A stretch of 64,000 nt of DNA from NCBI GenBank assembly GCA_008638375.1, contig CM018036.1, forward strand, positions 12,090,328-12,154,327, in the 5' to 3' direction. This document shows, one piece after another, positions 33,401 through 46,200 of this stretch. Made by a program: the position numbers and the translations under genes. The notes under the pieces are model-generated. The model did not search any database. It had not been told where the DNA came from and saw nothing but the letters and a program-made list of their open reading frames with translations. The stretch comes from Nyssa sinensis (lineage: Eukaryota; Streptophyta; Magnoliopsida; Cornales; Nyssaceae). Within the stretch, counting starts at the first letter, position 1, and the number at the start of each line of letters is the position of its first letter.

Positions 33401-36400
33401 ATAACAATTTTTATTTTCTTGCCTTAGAGATCCCCTATGGAAGAAGAAGGGAGCTATGGCAAGGATCTGAGACCGGAAGATATACTGCAGGATGAAGATG
33501 CTCAGTATGAATCTGAAGAAGAGAACATTGAGGCTAAACCTAAGGAAAAACCAGTTGGCCCCCCATTGGAGCTAGAGATTCCACTGCATCCTCCTCCAGC
33601 TCATCCAGATAAGGTTTTTGTTTCTGTTCTTGTTTCCATGTGCAGCTATTGTTCAATCTAGAATTTATTGTCTTTGTTGTTTTATTGGGTCCTTGGGTAC
33701 TGCATAAGATGAAAACCTTTTTATTATACAAATTACATATTCAAAATTTGTCTGTACTGTTGCTAACAACAATTACATTGATAAATGACTCATTTTGAAG
33801 TTCAAGTTTGATCTTATATGCATATCTTATCCTATGCTAGAACTATGAAGACGTGATATATTGGTAATGTAGCATTCAACTGCAACATCATCATATAAGT
33901 GGCATTAGGGAATCAATTCTATGATCAAAATGGTTTAATTTGAGATGGGTGTGTTTTCATGATAAATTTTGTATTCAGTAATATCCCAAACGATGCATTT
34001 ATGCTGCATATAACCAAGCACAGAGGAAATACATGCTGTCCCAAAACAAAGAACTTTGAATAGACGTACCAAAATTTTATGTTATTCTAAACTATAATCA
34101 ATGAAATGCATGTAGATAGTAGACACACATAAAAATAAAGTGGGTGAAACTATTGAGAGCTTGATATACATTATTGGCCAATTCTCTAACAACTTAAGCT
34201 TTTAGAGTAATTGTTTGCTTAACATGATATAAAAGTTTTGGTTAAGAGAGGTCTTGGGTTCGAGTCTCTCTATATGCATTTATTTCTTGTTTGCATTTGC
34301 ACTTTTTTTTGCTTCGCCTTTGTGACTTTGTCTATGGTTTACTTCCCTCTCCACGTGCAAGTCCAGGGTCGCATGTGAAGGGTAGTGTTGAGAGCTTGAT
34401 CTTGTAGGTTTATTCTCAAAAAACTTTAGCTTTTGGAGTAATTGGTTGCTACAAACAAAACAAGCCTTGGATGGCCTTCGGTTCTTAACAATCTCTATTG
34501 TATACAAATTAAGAGCTAAAAGTTCAATGCATGAAACCAAATAAAGCAGTACAAGTTCTATTTCTTCCGAAGTGTATCGAACTGAGGAAATCTAATTAAA
34601 ACATTTTTTTCCAAAAAATATTCACGAATTTCTTTTAAAAATTAATGACAAGATTCCTACTTTACTCTTCTTTTTTTTGGTAAGTAAGATTCTTACTTCA
34701 ACTCTTACTACTTATTCTCAATATAATGAATTTTTTTAATGCTTAAAGAACTTTTTCTTTTCTGTGATTCATGAATAGTTTACATAATTGTTAATTTTCT
34801 TGATGTGGAGATCATCAAATTATTTGGGATTTTTGAGGAACCTGGGCACTAGACTTGGACTATATAAAGCTATGTTGATAACTAATAATGTGCAAGATCT
34901 TTATATTTTTTGGGCTTCACGTTTAGGGGGCTTTGAAGTACTGTTTTCCGAGTATATAATTGATTTGGGCCATTCATAGTGTTAATAATAATTTACACAT
35001 TGTAATGCAACCTGATCATCAGTGAATTATCAAATGCACTGGTTTTCTTTTAAGAAAATCTCCTGGTGTTGTGCAAATGGATTGGAAGAGAATTCTGGAA
35101 GTCTTTCTGATGCGGTCAAAATTGCACGATCATATGAACTGCTGGGATCTCCTTCTCAGCTTCCTGAAACAACAGAATGAAGAGATACTTCGGCATGGCA
35201 TAGCACTGGTGACAGTTGCTCCGACGGACAAGTCAGATGGGATTCAGGAAAGCAAGAAGAAGAATGCATTTCACTTAAAACTCAAATTAGGGTTTTGTGC
35301 GTAGTTTGGCTCCTTTTTATAGTGAACCAACTGCCATAAAGGATAGAATCCCTCATTGAGTGAAATATGGAGGTTACCAATTTGAATTGAGAAACTGGAT
35401 ATGGTGGTTTCCTTGTAGGAGTCTGTTTCCACAGTTTTGATAAACTTTACAAGCATTACAGGTCTGAAGCTGATTGGTGAATGGTTGTAAGTTTCCAAAC
35501 GCAGCTTCCGTGATAGGCTGGTGATAAGTGAGGATTAGGAGATGAGGCTCACTAAATGTGTTTTGAAGCTGCCAGCTCTCCACAGTTACCTACCTGACCA
35601 TATAATGCACTCCTTCCGACCTGACCTTGGTTCTTACGGGGAAGATCTGAACACGGGCCCGACTTCGGGAATGGAGGTCTTCCTTACAGACCAGAACAAA
35701 GGAAATATCTTGTTCCATTTAACATCATTTGTATGTTAGCATCTTTCATGGGTGATGATGACCTTGGTATCCTAACTACTGACATGTGTCATAATCTTAT
35801 CGAATTAGCCAATTTTACTCATATTACTTGTCCTAGTCTATATCTATATCTATATCTATATCTATACTATATATAAAAGTACCACTTGTTTTTGTGTTAC
35901 ACTTTTTATTTTGGCAAAAATACCCTTAAAAAAATACTTATTATTAAACCCAAAACTCAGCCATCGTTTTGGAGCAGTTGAAGTGGTCGAAGGAAATCTT
36001 CATCCCATTAGGAGTCATGATAATCATAAAACACACACATGGTCGAAGGAAATCTTCATCCCATTAGAGTCATGATAATCATAAAACACACATTGCTGTT
36101 AGGATTCTTTTCAATTCGAAGACTTCTAAAAAGTTGACTTCCTTATCTTCAAGACTTTGGAGTCTGCATCATTGTTGCTTTAGGAGAGATTGTTTCAGCG
36201 ATGGCCTCTTGGATGAGATGTAATGTAGTGTCCCTTAAAGTAATTGCTTTTTCGGATCTGACAATTATATATGCTAAAAGGTAAGCAGTTAATCTTTATG
36301 ATTATTTTGGTGTTAGAAAGTCTTCTTCTCTTGAGACTAAAGATGGTTCCAATTGTGATATTAATGGATTGTTGACTATCCCACTTCAATTTTTGTTGTT

Positions 36401-37254
36401 GTGCAATTAGAGACTACCTAAATTGCATAATATAAATCATATCCCAACCCACTACAAGAATATTCTTCCTGTTCTTCAATTTTGCCTCATAAAAATCTCT
36501 CTGCCATTATAGTCTCTTGCTTCTTTGTTATCTGCATGATTGTGTGCTAAACTGCTAATGAGTTGTTTTTAAATTATACCGTTTTTCTATAATGAAATTA
36601 AAGTACATCAAAACATATTAGAAAAAGAAAAATAAAAAATATTTACTTACCCAAGTTTCATATAGGTTTTATTTTTCTTCTCTCTCTTTTTTTTTGGGTT
36701 ACATGTAGGTTTGGCCATAAGCATGAATAAAATATGAATATGAATGGATGAATGGGATGTAGATATACATGTCACAACAATGATGGGGCACGCATTAAAT
36801 GACCCAAATATACGATTGAAGAAAAAAGAAAAAGAAAATGTGAAATCAAATAGTTAGTCCTAAAGAAAAAGAATTTAAAGTGAAGTTAAATAGTTATTGG
36901 TTTTAGGATTAGTTCTTTTTGTTTAAGAATTTTAAAATTATTGGATTTTTTTTTTCCAATTTTTCTCTCTTTCATTTTTTTGACACAGTTCGTTGTCGGG
37001 TAGATTCTATCTTAATCTATTAAGATAATTAAAGAAGAAAATAAAATCCTAGATGGACAGACCCATGTTTATAAAATTATTCCTGTTTTAAGATTAGTTC
37101 TTTTTGTTTTTGGATTCTAAAATTATTGAATTTTTTTTTCTATTTTTTCTCTTTTATTTTTTGGCATAATTCTTTTAGGGCTCTTTCTTCTATTTTTTTT
37201 TTTAAATTTGCATTATTAAGATTGGTTTTAGAATCCTAAAGAAAAATACATGTG

Positions 37255-37291
<37 letters not shown>

Positions 37292-40200
37292 TTGATATGA
37301 AAAGTGGATTCTGGTAGATGCAGATCCATGAATCAGATCTGATATAAAACAGCATTCACAACTTCCTTCGGCCATTACGAACGGAACGTAATGCCTTTCA
37401 GTCTTAAGAATGCACCTAACGAATTCCAGAACAACATGAATGAGATTTTTAGTCAGCCCTCCAGTTATTTTATAGTTTACATAGATGATGTCCTCATCTT
37501 TTCAGAGTCAATTGACCAAATATATATATATATTTTATACAACCAGTACAACACTGCCACATAAGCTGTGTAAACCTTTTTGGCAAAGTTATGTGGTCAT
37601 CAAAGCATTACTGATTGTTGGATTTTTTTTCTCTTCTATTTTTTTGGCACAATAGTTTGTGTAAACCTTTTTGGCACAATCTATTAAGATAATTAAGGAA
37701 AAAAAATAAAATCCTGAATGGACAGACTCATGTTATTAAATTGAGATTTCACCTTTTAATAAATTTTCTATAAGCTTAATTTTAAAAAATGAGTTCGCCT
37801 TACGATTTAATTCCAAATTTTCAATCAATTAGGGAGACTTTTATGAAATTAGTTAACACATAATTAAAACCACCATACATGCCCAATCTCTAGAGTTATG
37901 AGACCATATATGGGCACCCCATTCACTGTATTTATGAAAGAAAATCATAAGGTGTGCAAAAATGAAAAAATAAAAATAAAAATTAAAGAAAAAGAAAGAA
38001 GAAAAAGTGTAATCAAATAGTTAAGAGTTCTAAAGAAAAAGTATTTAAAGTGAAGTCAAATTTATTCTTTTCATTTATTAACCTCATCATGATTTGGTGT
38101 ACATTGTAAGAATCAAATCATTGTTTGATCTTCTCTTTACAATTGATTTACTCTGGTCAATAATCGACATTGCGCTCTAAGGTATTTTATTTATTTGCTT
38201 TTAGAGTTTTTTTTAATTTAAATTAAAGAGTCTTAATTATATATTTTAAATTAAATGAGTATAAAATTAATTGTATAAATATTTTTTCTGAACATTATTT
38301 GTGTGAGTAGAGGCACGTATACCATATTTCTAATTTTTTTTTTAATTTGACTTATAATCGTGTTCCATTTATAATCTTTATTTTTTTTTGTATTTTTCAA
38401 TAAATATTTGTATTATCATTGGTTTGCGGCTAGATTGTATATCTCCAATAAAATATTTGGAGAAACATCGTATAAACATCCGACCAATAATTTCTTTTAT
38501 ATTTTTGTGTTTATTCTTTTATACTCTAATTCTTTTTAGTATATGTGATGCTAAGTTAATTTTGTAAGCCATTAAAAAAATTATTAATTCAATATTACTT
38601 GTAAAATATAAAAAATAACTGATAACACGAGTAAAATAATCTATTTTATTTAAAATCCTATTTAAAAATCATCGGTCTTATGAACAAAATAAAAATAAAA
38701 ATAGAAGGAAGAAAAAATGCAATCAAGTTTGAAAATTATTAAGATGAATATTAGTCTTTCAAACATCATATTCAACAACTCATAGTAGATATATGTCACA
38801 AACATACACGAATAGTACCATATAGCACATGTAGGACCCAAAAATTACTTTGATACCAACTGGAGGATCTAAAATCACTATGATACCAATTATTTAAATC
38901 AATTAGAAACATGGTAATAAAATCAAACCTTCAAAATATGAAGCCTGGTAATAACGATGAAATATTTTATTGAAAGAACAAGTAACTTAACAATGTATAT
39001 TTTATTGGGATGAAAACATAGAAAGGAATTTGACTTTGGCATTCACAATTCAGCCATAAACTCACGGCTCACTCTCTCTTAACATTCACCCACACACGGG
39101 TTTCTTTTTCTTTTTTCTGGCCACCAACCTATTAATTTTTTGGCTACAATTCTCTTATGGCAAAGACCCACATATATATGATATATTAATTCTAATTCTA
39201 ATGTAACTAAGACTTCTAATCCCATTCAAATTAATTATACTATTCCAATTAGGACAAAGACTCATAGTCCCACTAACAATTAATTGCCCTAACTCTTATC
39301 TAAGATAAGGCTTATCCAAAAATATATTAAATACTACTAGGACTCAAAATTTAGAGTCCTACTAAAACTCTACTAGCTTGGTTTAATTAGCCAACAATGC
39401 CTCCCTTGAACCAAGCTGGTCAAAGTAGCTCTCCAGTGCCTTCACGAGCAATAATCTTTAAAGCAATTTTTGTCGCTGTAAGAAGTTTTTGCGACAGCAA
39501 TCTAAAACAATTATCAGTCTTCATCTTGACATGAAGACGCGGTCGAATTTTGTACTTTGCATGCAACTTCTCAGCTTGTTCAACATGATCAAAGAACGAA
39601 TCCACGCTCACCCATTTAGAATCAACATTAGCAAAACAATTATTCATGCCAATAAGTCAACCATCAAAATGATGCAAAGCCTGCCAAAATTTCATAATAC
39701 CAAACTCTTCTTCTTGAACACAATTTGTAGCAACGAAATTATTAAAATCCAATTTATTGTTGCAATCAGACATGATGAATTTATCCACACCGATGAAATC
39801 ACAAATTTCAGACAACTTGGGCTTTCCAATACCCCAAATTTCTTGAAACGTTGAAAATTCTGTTTTCACAAAATCCACATGCCCTCGAGTAATAAAATTC
39901 TCAATACCCACAAAATCAACTAATGCTTGAGTGATAAAATTCTCAGTACCAATAAATTCAATAAACTCTTAATTGGAACATTCTTCAATCTCACCATGAT
40001 TTGATTCCAAAGTGCTTGGCAAATCAAATAAAGCACTAAGGCCAAAACCTTCTAACTCTTCAATTGCATCAATTTCACAACCTGCAAATTTTTCTTCTTT
40101 CTCAAATTGAGTAGGCTGAAATAACTCTTCAATATTTCCCAACTCTCCAAAAGCAATCTCTAATAAGTTCAAACTTTCATCTTCACTAGTCAAAACTAAA

Positions 40201-43200
40201 TTTTCAACCGCACAATTATTTTCTTCAACTTCAACCTCCAAAATATTTTCTTCCTCACAATTAATCTATTCTTCCTTGGAATTAACAACAAATCAGTCAA
40301 TATCATATGAATTTAATTCAACACATTATATGAATCATCCCAAATTGGAATGAGTTCTAAAAACAATTTTGAATCATCAATCACTTTATTTTCGTCAAAC
40401 TTATCTCTTTCAAAATCAACCACCCAATATTTATCTATGGGAGGTTCATAACCGTTTCGTGGTTTTTTATATGTCAAAATAAGATCAAACCAAAACTTAT
40501 GTGGTGGTGGATAATTTTGTCTGCAAATAAAAGTATTCAAATGTATTGTTTTCCTTATTATATGATAAAATCATTTAACTTTCTTCTCATAAACTTCTTT
40601 TGATAAATACTTCAGTACAATATCTAATACATCATAGACATCGCAAATTTTATGATAGAGTGTAACACGATGTATCCCTTCACCAATATTATGATCACAT
40701 ATTCTTAAAATCTCAAACTTTTGTCCACTAACCAAAACTTTCTCCATAATTTCAAACCAACAATTTATTTAAATCACATACCTAAGCTCGGATCAAATTC
40801 TGATCTTTTTTCTTCTTTTTTTTTTTTTTTTTTGTTTCAATCTGATCAAGCTGGTCTCCCTGTCGATTAAACTAGAACCTCTTGGTTGCATCACAAAATA
40901 ATGAGTGGCTTTAATAGATTAGGGTCTCCCCTTATATTCTCCACCCATCTGCGGAGGGTTTCCGTATCCGTCTCCGCGGAGATCTCCAGTTATTTGTACC
41001 ACCACCAGATATTTTTTTTTGGTCCAAACAGCCGCCTATTGAATAACTCTTCAACAAACCACTTAGTACCGCAACCTTGAGTAACACGAGAACTACAGTT
41101 CTCTGCAATAATTCAGGAACTAGACCAAACTCTGATTTACTCTGATTTTTTCGTAACTCTAATAAATTATCCTAAGACCGTAACCATGCTCTCCTGAGAT
41201 TGAACTTGGCTCTGATACCAAATGTAAGACCCAAAAATTACTCTGATACCAACTGTAGGATCTAAAATCACTATGATACCAATTATTTAAATCAACCAGA
41301 AACAAGGTAATAAAATCAAACCTTCAGAATATGATACCTCGGTAATAACGATGCAATTTTTTATTGAAAGAACAAGTAACTTAACAATGTATATTTTATT
41401 GGGATGAAAACACAAAGAAAGGAATTTGACTTTGGCATTCACAATTCAGCCTTTAACTCACGGCTCACTCTCTCTTAACAATCACCCACACACAGGTTCA
41501 TATTTTTTTTTTGGCCACCACCCTACTAATTTTGTGGCTACAATTCTCTTATGGCAAAGACCCACACATATATATATATATATATAATATATTAATTCTA
41601 ATCCTAATGTAACTAAGACTTCTAATCCCATTCAAATTAATTATACAACTTCAACTAGGTCAAAGACTCATAGTCCCTCTAACAATTAATTACCCAACTC
41701 TTATTTAAGATAAGGCTTATCCAAAAATATATCAAATACTACTAGGACTCAAAATTAACAGTCCTATTAAAACTCTACTAGCTTGGTTTAATTAGCCAAT
41801 AACACACCTGCGTAACCTTGTTAGCCCACCATATGACAGTACATCACATCTTCTAACAGAAAATAAGCTATACACTAAATAGTGTTTACATATAAACCTT
41901 TGTTACATACTATTAATAATATCAGTGTAAATAATGATATAAATGCCTTCATGGAGAAAATATTAAAGGCATATATTATTCATAAGTAAGAAGAATTAAC
42001 AAATAAAACTTACGAATACACATACGAAAAGGGACAAAAAAATCAAGGAAAGACGTCACAAATTACATATCCAATTCATCAACTTTAATGGAGGTAGGAA
42101 AAGGAGCCGTTAAATTAACATGATATCGAATAATATTAAAAAAAGTACTTCTCTCATTGGTTGTCCAGTTTGATGAGATACAACAAAAAACATAAATTAT
42201 ATTAAGAAGTAAACTATAATATGACTAGCTACATTTCTATGACACTGAAAAGAGAGAATTTCTGCTTTTTCTGAAAGACGTTTTTATGTAAGTTCAAAGA
42301 GTACAATTTTCTCATCAAGATCAACAAAAAGAAACAACGAAGTTAAGAGGAAAAAATCACTCGTTACCAAGACCTTTCAAGTAATAGAAAGGGTTGGTCC
42401 AATTCTAATTCTAGATGACCCGATTTTAATTCAAGACGATAGCAGTCCAAAACACAAGAAGAAGAAACAAAAAATTGAGAAAACTGAAGAAATGATCATA
42501 GGTTTCAAGAAAAAGAAAATCAAAATTGAGAAAAATTAGATTTTTAGTCTACTATTTCAATTTACTTTAATATTCTATAAATTTTAATATTTTTTCTTTT
42601 GCTTTAATTTACTGTTGTTTAGTTTATTCTTATTTGTTTACCACCTATTTACAAGTAAGAACAGTGATATGATTTCAACTTGCAGCTTCTTTCCTTTAGA
42701 TTAATTTATTTTTGCAATATAACCTTTTTGTATTATTGGAAGCATAATCTCATTGTTTGTCTAATATGTGCATCAAAATTCAGTTCATGTGTTTTTTTCC
42801 CCCTATCAATCCCTAATCAAAATTTTAATGGAGGCTTGAGAATGAATTGAGATTCTTATGTAATAATACCTCTTATAATACAAACATCTAAAAATCTATA
42901 TATAGTTTTCACGTGCAACACACGTGCTTCCAAACTAGTAATGTATAAAGTACACAATTTTTTTGATAGTTATAAAATTACACAATGTTTGAAATATGAA
43001 AACTATGAAGGCCGCTATTTGATGTTTTGTTTTTAAATGCTTAATGAGCCTATGATACACAAATTTTTTTTTTTTCATTGAGAAATTGTAGTATTATTAG
43101 AAAGCAAGAGATGGAGAGATAGAAAGAAGCCGAGCAAGTTTTTAAATAATAACTACTAGTTGTGTGTGGTTTACTAATTTACTTAAGACAGTGGTTATGT

Positions 43201-46200
43201 CATAATCTGATTAAGAACATGAGTTTATTGGTAGCTTGATTTGAAATTTTAATGCTCTTTTATTTATTTTTATGTTGCAGATGAACATGATCAAAATTTC
43301 TAATATAATGGGCATTGACGCAAAACCATTTGATCCTAAGAGATATGTAGATGAGGATATTGTTGTGACAGATGAATCTGGATCTAGGAAACGCATACGT
43401 TTGGAGAACAATATTGTTCGCTGGAGGACTGTCAGAAATCCGGATGGCAAAACATCTGTAAGTGAATGCATGGTCGAAATACATATTTGATATATATGCA
43501 CGTGCATGAGGCATATAAAACATACATTGAAATTCACTTTGTCGACTTGGTAAGCAATAATTAGTTGGGTTAAGCACAGAGAAGAAAAGTCTTTCGAAGC
43601 TTGCCCTGTATATATTCAACTCATTATGTTTTGCCAGGTTCAGCTTGTTGAGTTGGATGAGCTTCTGGAGTTGGCTAGCCCATGATTAACATCCTTAAAA
43701 AGAATTTGACAGAAAACAAAATATTAGTTTTTGTTTTTGTTTTTGAGACATCCATCCAGAGAATTTAGCACACAGTAATTATAGTCTTGTTAGAAATTTT
43801 TCTTACTAAGTTTAGCCAAGCCTGGATTCAAGACTATAATTAGTATCTTGTGTTTCAGTGTTTGGTTTTTGGACTGTTTTCCAGGATGTAGGTTTTTCTT
43901 GGCTGTTACATATTTTAATAACTGTTTCCAGGGCCAGTTTTTCCAAGTTTTAAACTGGACCATAGTACTTGATAGTGATGATGTATGAATTTAAAAGGAA
44001 ATAATGAAACTAATTTTTGTTCTTTCAACGCTGTTCAATCCATTGTGTGATCGTGGTCTAGGTAGAGATGAGGGAGTTTAATAGGTAACAGATGAGATGT
44101 TCTTTGCGCCGAAGTCTGGCAATGTCATCATGAACTTCACGAAGAAGGAATTGTAGAGCCAGAAGTCCATGAGGTTAAGATAGAACAAGAGTCTGCAGTT
44201 CATATTTTTACTGTATCACATAGCAAACTAATGCTTACTGGATACTGGTACAATGAGAACTCTAGGTGCTAGTATTCTTTTGAGTGATTTATAGCTATGA
44301 TTGTCATTTTCAAAGCATATGATTTTTTAATTTTTTTGCTAATTTCTTTCTTTTATGGAGTTGCTCAGTACCTTGTTCTCTAGACATAGTTACCAGAAAT
44401 TGCTAATGCCCTAATGATCCCCGTTTTGGTACGTGCTTTCCATACAGGACTACTTTTATTTCAAAACATTGAATTTAGCTATTCAAAAAATATAGACCTA
44501 TGTTTGTTTAGGTTTTCAAATATAGATTTTTAATTTTAAAACAGGGGATACGCATTTAATTTGTAATTAATTTTAATTTTTTATAATTTAGATTATTATA
44601 TCCAAATATATTTTCACCATTTTTAAAATATTAATTACAAAATTTTTTAAAAAAATTATATCTGAATCACTGTCCAAATATTTCATTGGTTTTCTTTTTA
44701 AGAGAACAATAATAGGAAATAACCCTAGAAAATTAAGAGATCATTGCAAATAGGTTTGCTTCGCTCGATGCTGTTACATGTTTATTCCAATATAATAAAT
44801 TTTTACAACTATATGGCCAACTTATGGACTTACTAATATTAATTTGCATTGCTTATATCTGGTGAAAAGAAAAGATTCTTTAAAAAAAAAAAACTCATGC
44901 AATTAGTCCTACCCCATCACAAGCCACCCGTGCTATTTACGTAAGCCTATCCCCCACTGTATCACATTTAAAGTGTAGAGTGTATCATGTTCCTGTCCTT
45001 GTTTCCGTTTTACATACCATAACGATCTGCCTTCCAATTTGCATTGTTTTTTGTTGAGCTTATAAATTGATTTAGGTGGTTCTCAAACCTACTATATTTA
45101 GCTTTGCTTTGGTGCTGGATTCTCCCACTTCTATCTGTCCACCTTTAGAAGCTTGAATTGGTACAACTCTATTGCAATTGTTTATAAGAACACACTTATC
45201 TGGTCTGCTCAACGTTTTCCTTATATGTCTTCTTTTCCTTATATGTGGAACATAATTGGTTTGTAACATCTTCTTTTTAATGTGTAGTATGAAAGCAATG
45301 CACGGTTTGTGAGATGGTCGGATGGGAGTTTACAGTTATTGATTGGGAATGAAGTTCTTGACATATCGGTGCAAGATGCACAGCATGATCAAGCACACCT
45401 TTTTCTTAGACATGGAAAGGTGACTGTCTCATTTATTTTTCTTTTTTTTTTTCCCCATTTTCTTTCTTCCTTTTTGTTTGGGTAAGTTTCCTTTGTCTTT
45501 CTTGACAAGTGGCATCTCATGCTTTTTACAAGTTGTTCAGAATTATAATTTTTCAATAAAGTAATTTGTGCAGTTGACCTTTATTATTGAGGGCACTATG
45601 GAATTGAGAGAACCTCAAGTAATCTGCCTACTAGGAATTCAGGATAATGCTTCTATCTCGGGGCGTAGTTTATGCATCTTCCATTGTCAGTCAGTAAGCC
45701 TTGGTGCAAGAATAATTCTCTCCATTGTAAATGAGGTTATTCTTCCATCAATGCCTCTTCCATGTGGGATAATGAGGGAAAAAATGGCAAAATTTCTTGC
45801 TTGCTAAAGCACTTAGTTTATGGGCATTTAGTACATTATGGGCATCTTCCATTGTCAGTCAGTACGCCTTGGTGCAAGAATAATTCTCTCCATTGTAAAT
45901 GAGGTTATTCTTCCATCAATGCCTCTTCCATGTGGGATAATGAGGAAAAAAATGGCAAAATTTCTTGCTTGCTAAAGCACTTAGTTTGTGGGCATTTAGC
46001 ACATTTGTATATCTTATTCCTTGGTGCAGTCCTAATCTATACAGCTTCAGTTAGAGTGCCTAATCGTGTTTGTTTTATTTTACTTTGGTTCTTGAGGTGA
46101 TGGCTTTGTTTGGGTTTTACTTTGGCTACAATGGAAGTTGCAGGCTTACAACTTCCCAAGAACTTTACAAAAGAATCTATACAAGATGGATAAGAAAGAA

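Larger units (their letters stand above)
38830..41801 (-). mobile_element. Non-autonomous LTR element carrying an unknown acidic ORF
   Basis: LTRs at 38830-39396 and 41223-41801 match along their length. On the minus strand the primer site TGGTATCAGAGC (41209-41220) follows the right LTR, and a CAAGGGAGGC polypurine tract precedes the left LTR. The target duplication is GCACA (38825-38829) and ACACA (41802-41806), one mismatch. The interior is only about 1.8 kb and has no gag, protease, reverse transcriptase or integrase. Almost all of its coding potential is one broken minus-strand ORF (about 39420-40746). Confidence 0.85.
35861..42938 (+). mobile_element. Putative Helitron with nested insertions in intron 4
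   Basis: The right end has the textbook Helitron form: a hairpin CACGTGCAACACACGTG (about 42910-42926), then 8 bases, then CTAG at 42935-42938 followed by T. The proposed left end is TCTATACTATATATAAAAG after an A at 35860, a common Helitron start. That the two ends belong together is inferred. There is no Rep/helicase ORF, so it would be non-autonomous. The LTR element at 38830-41801 and a reverse-transcriptase scrap at 37343 lie inside. Confidence 0.5.

Noticed and set aside
34240..34275. GGTTCGAGTC string as a tRNA gene or SINE
   Set aside because: There is no cloverleaf, and it lies inside the TRIM-like element after its primer site.
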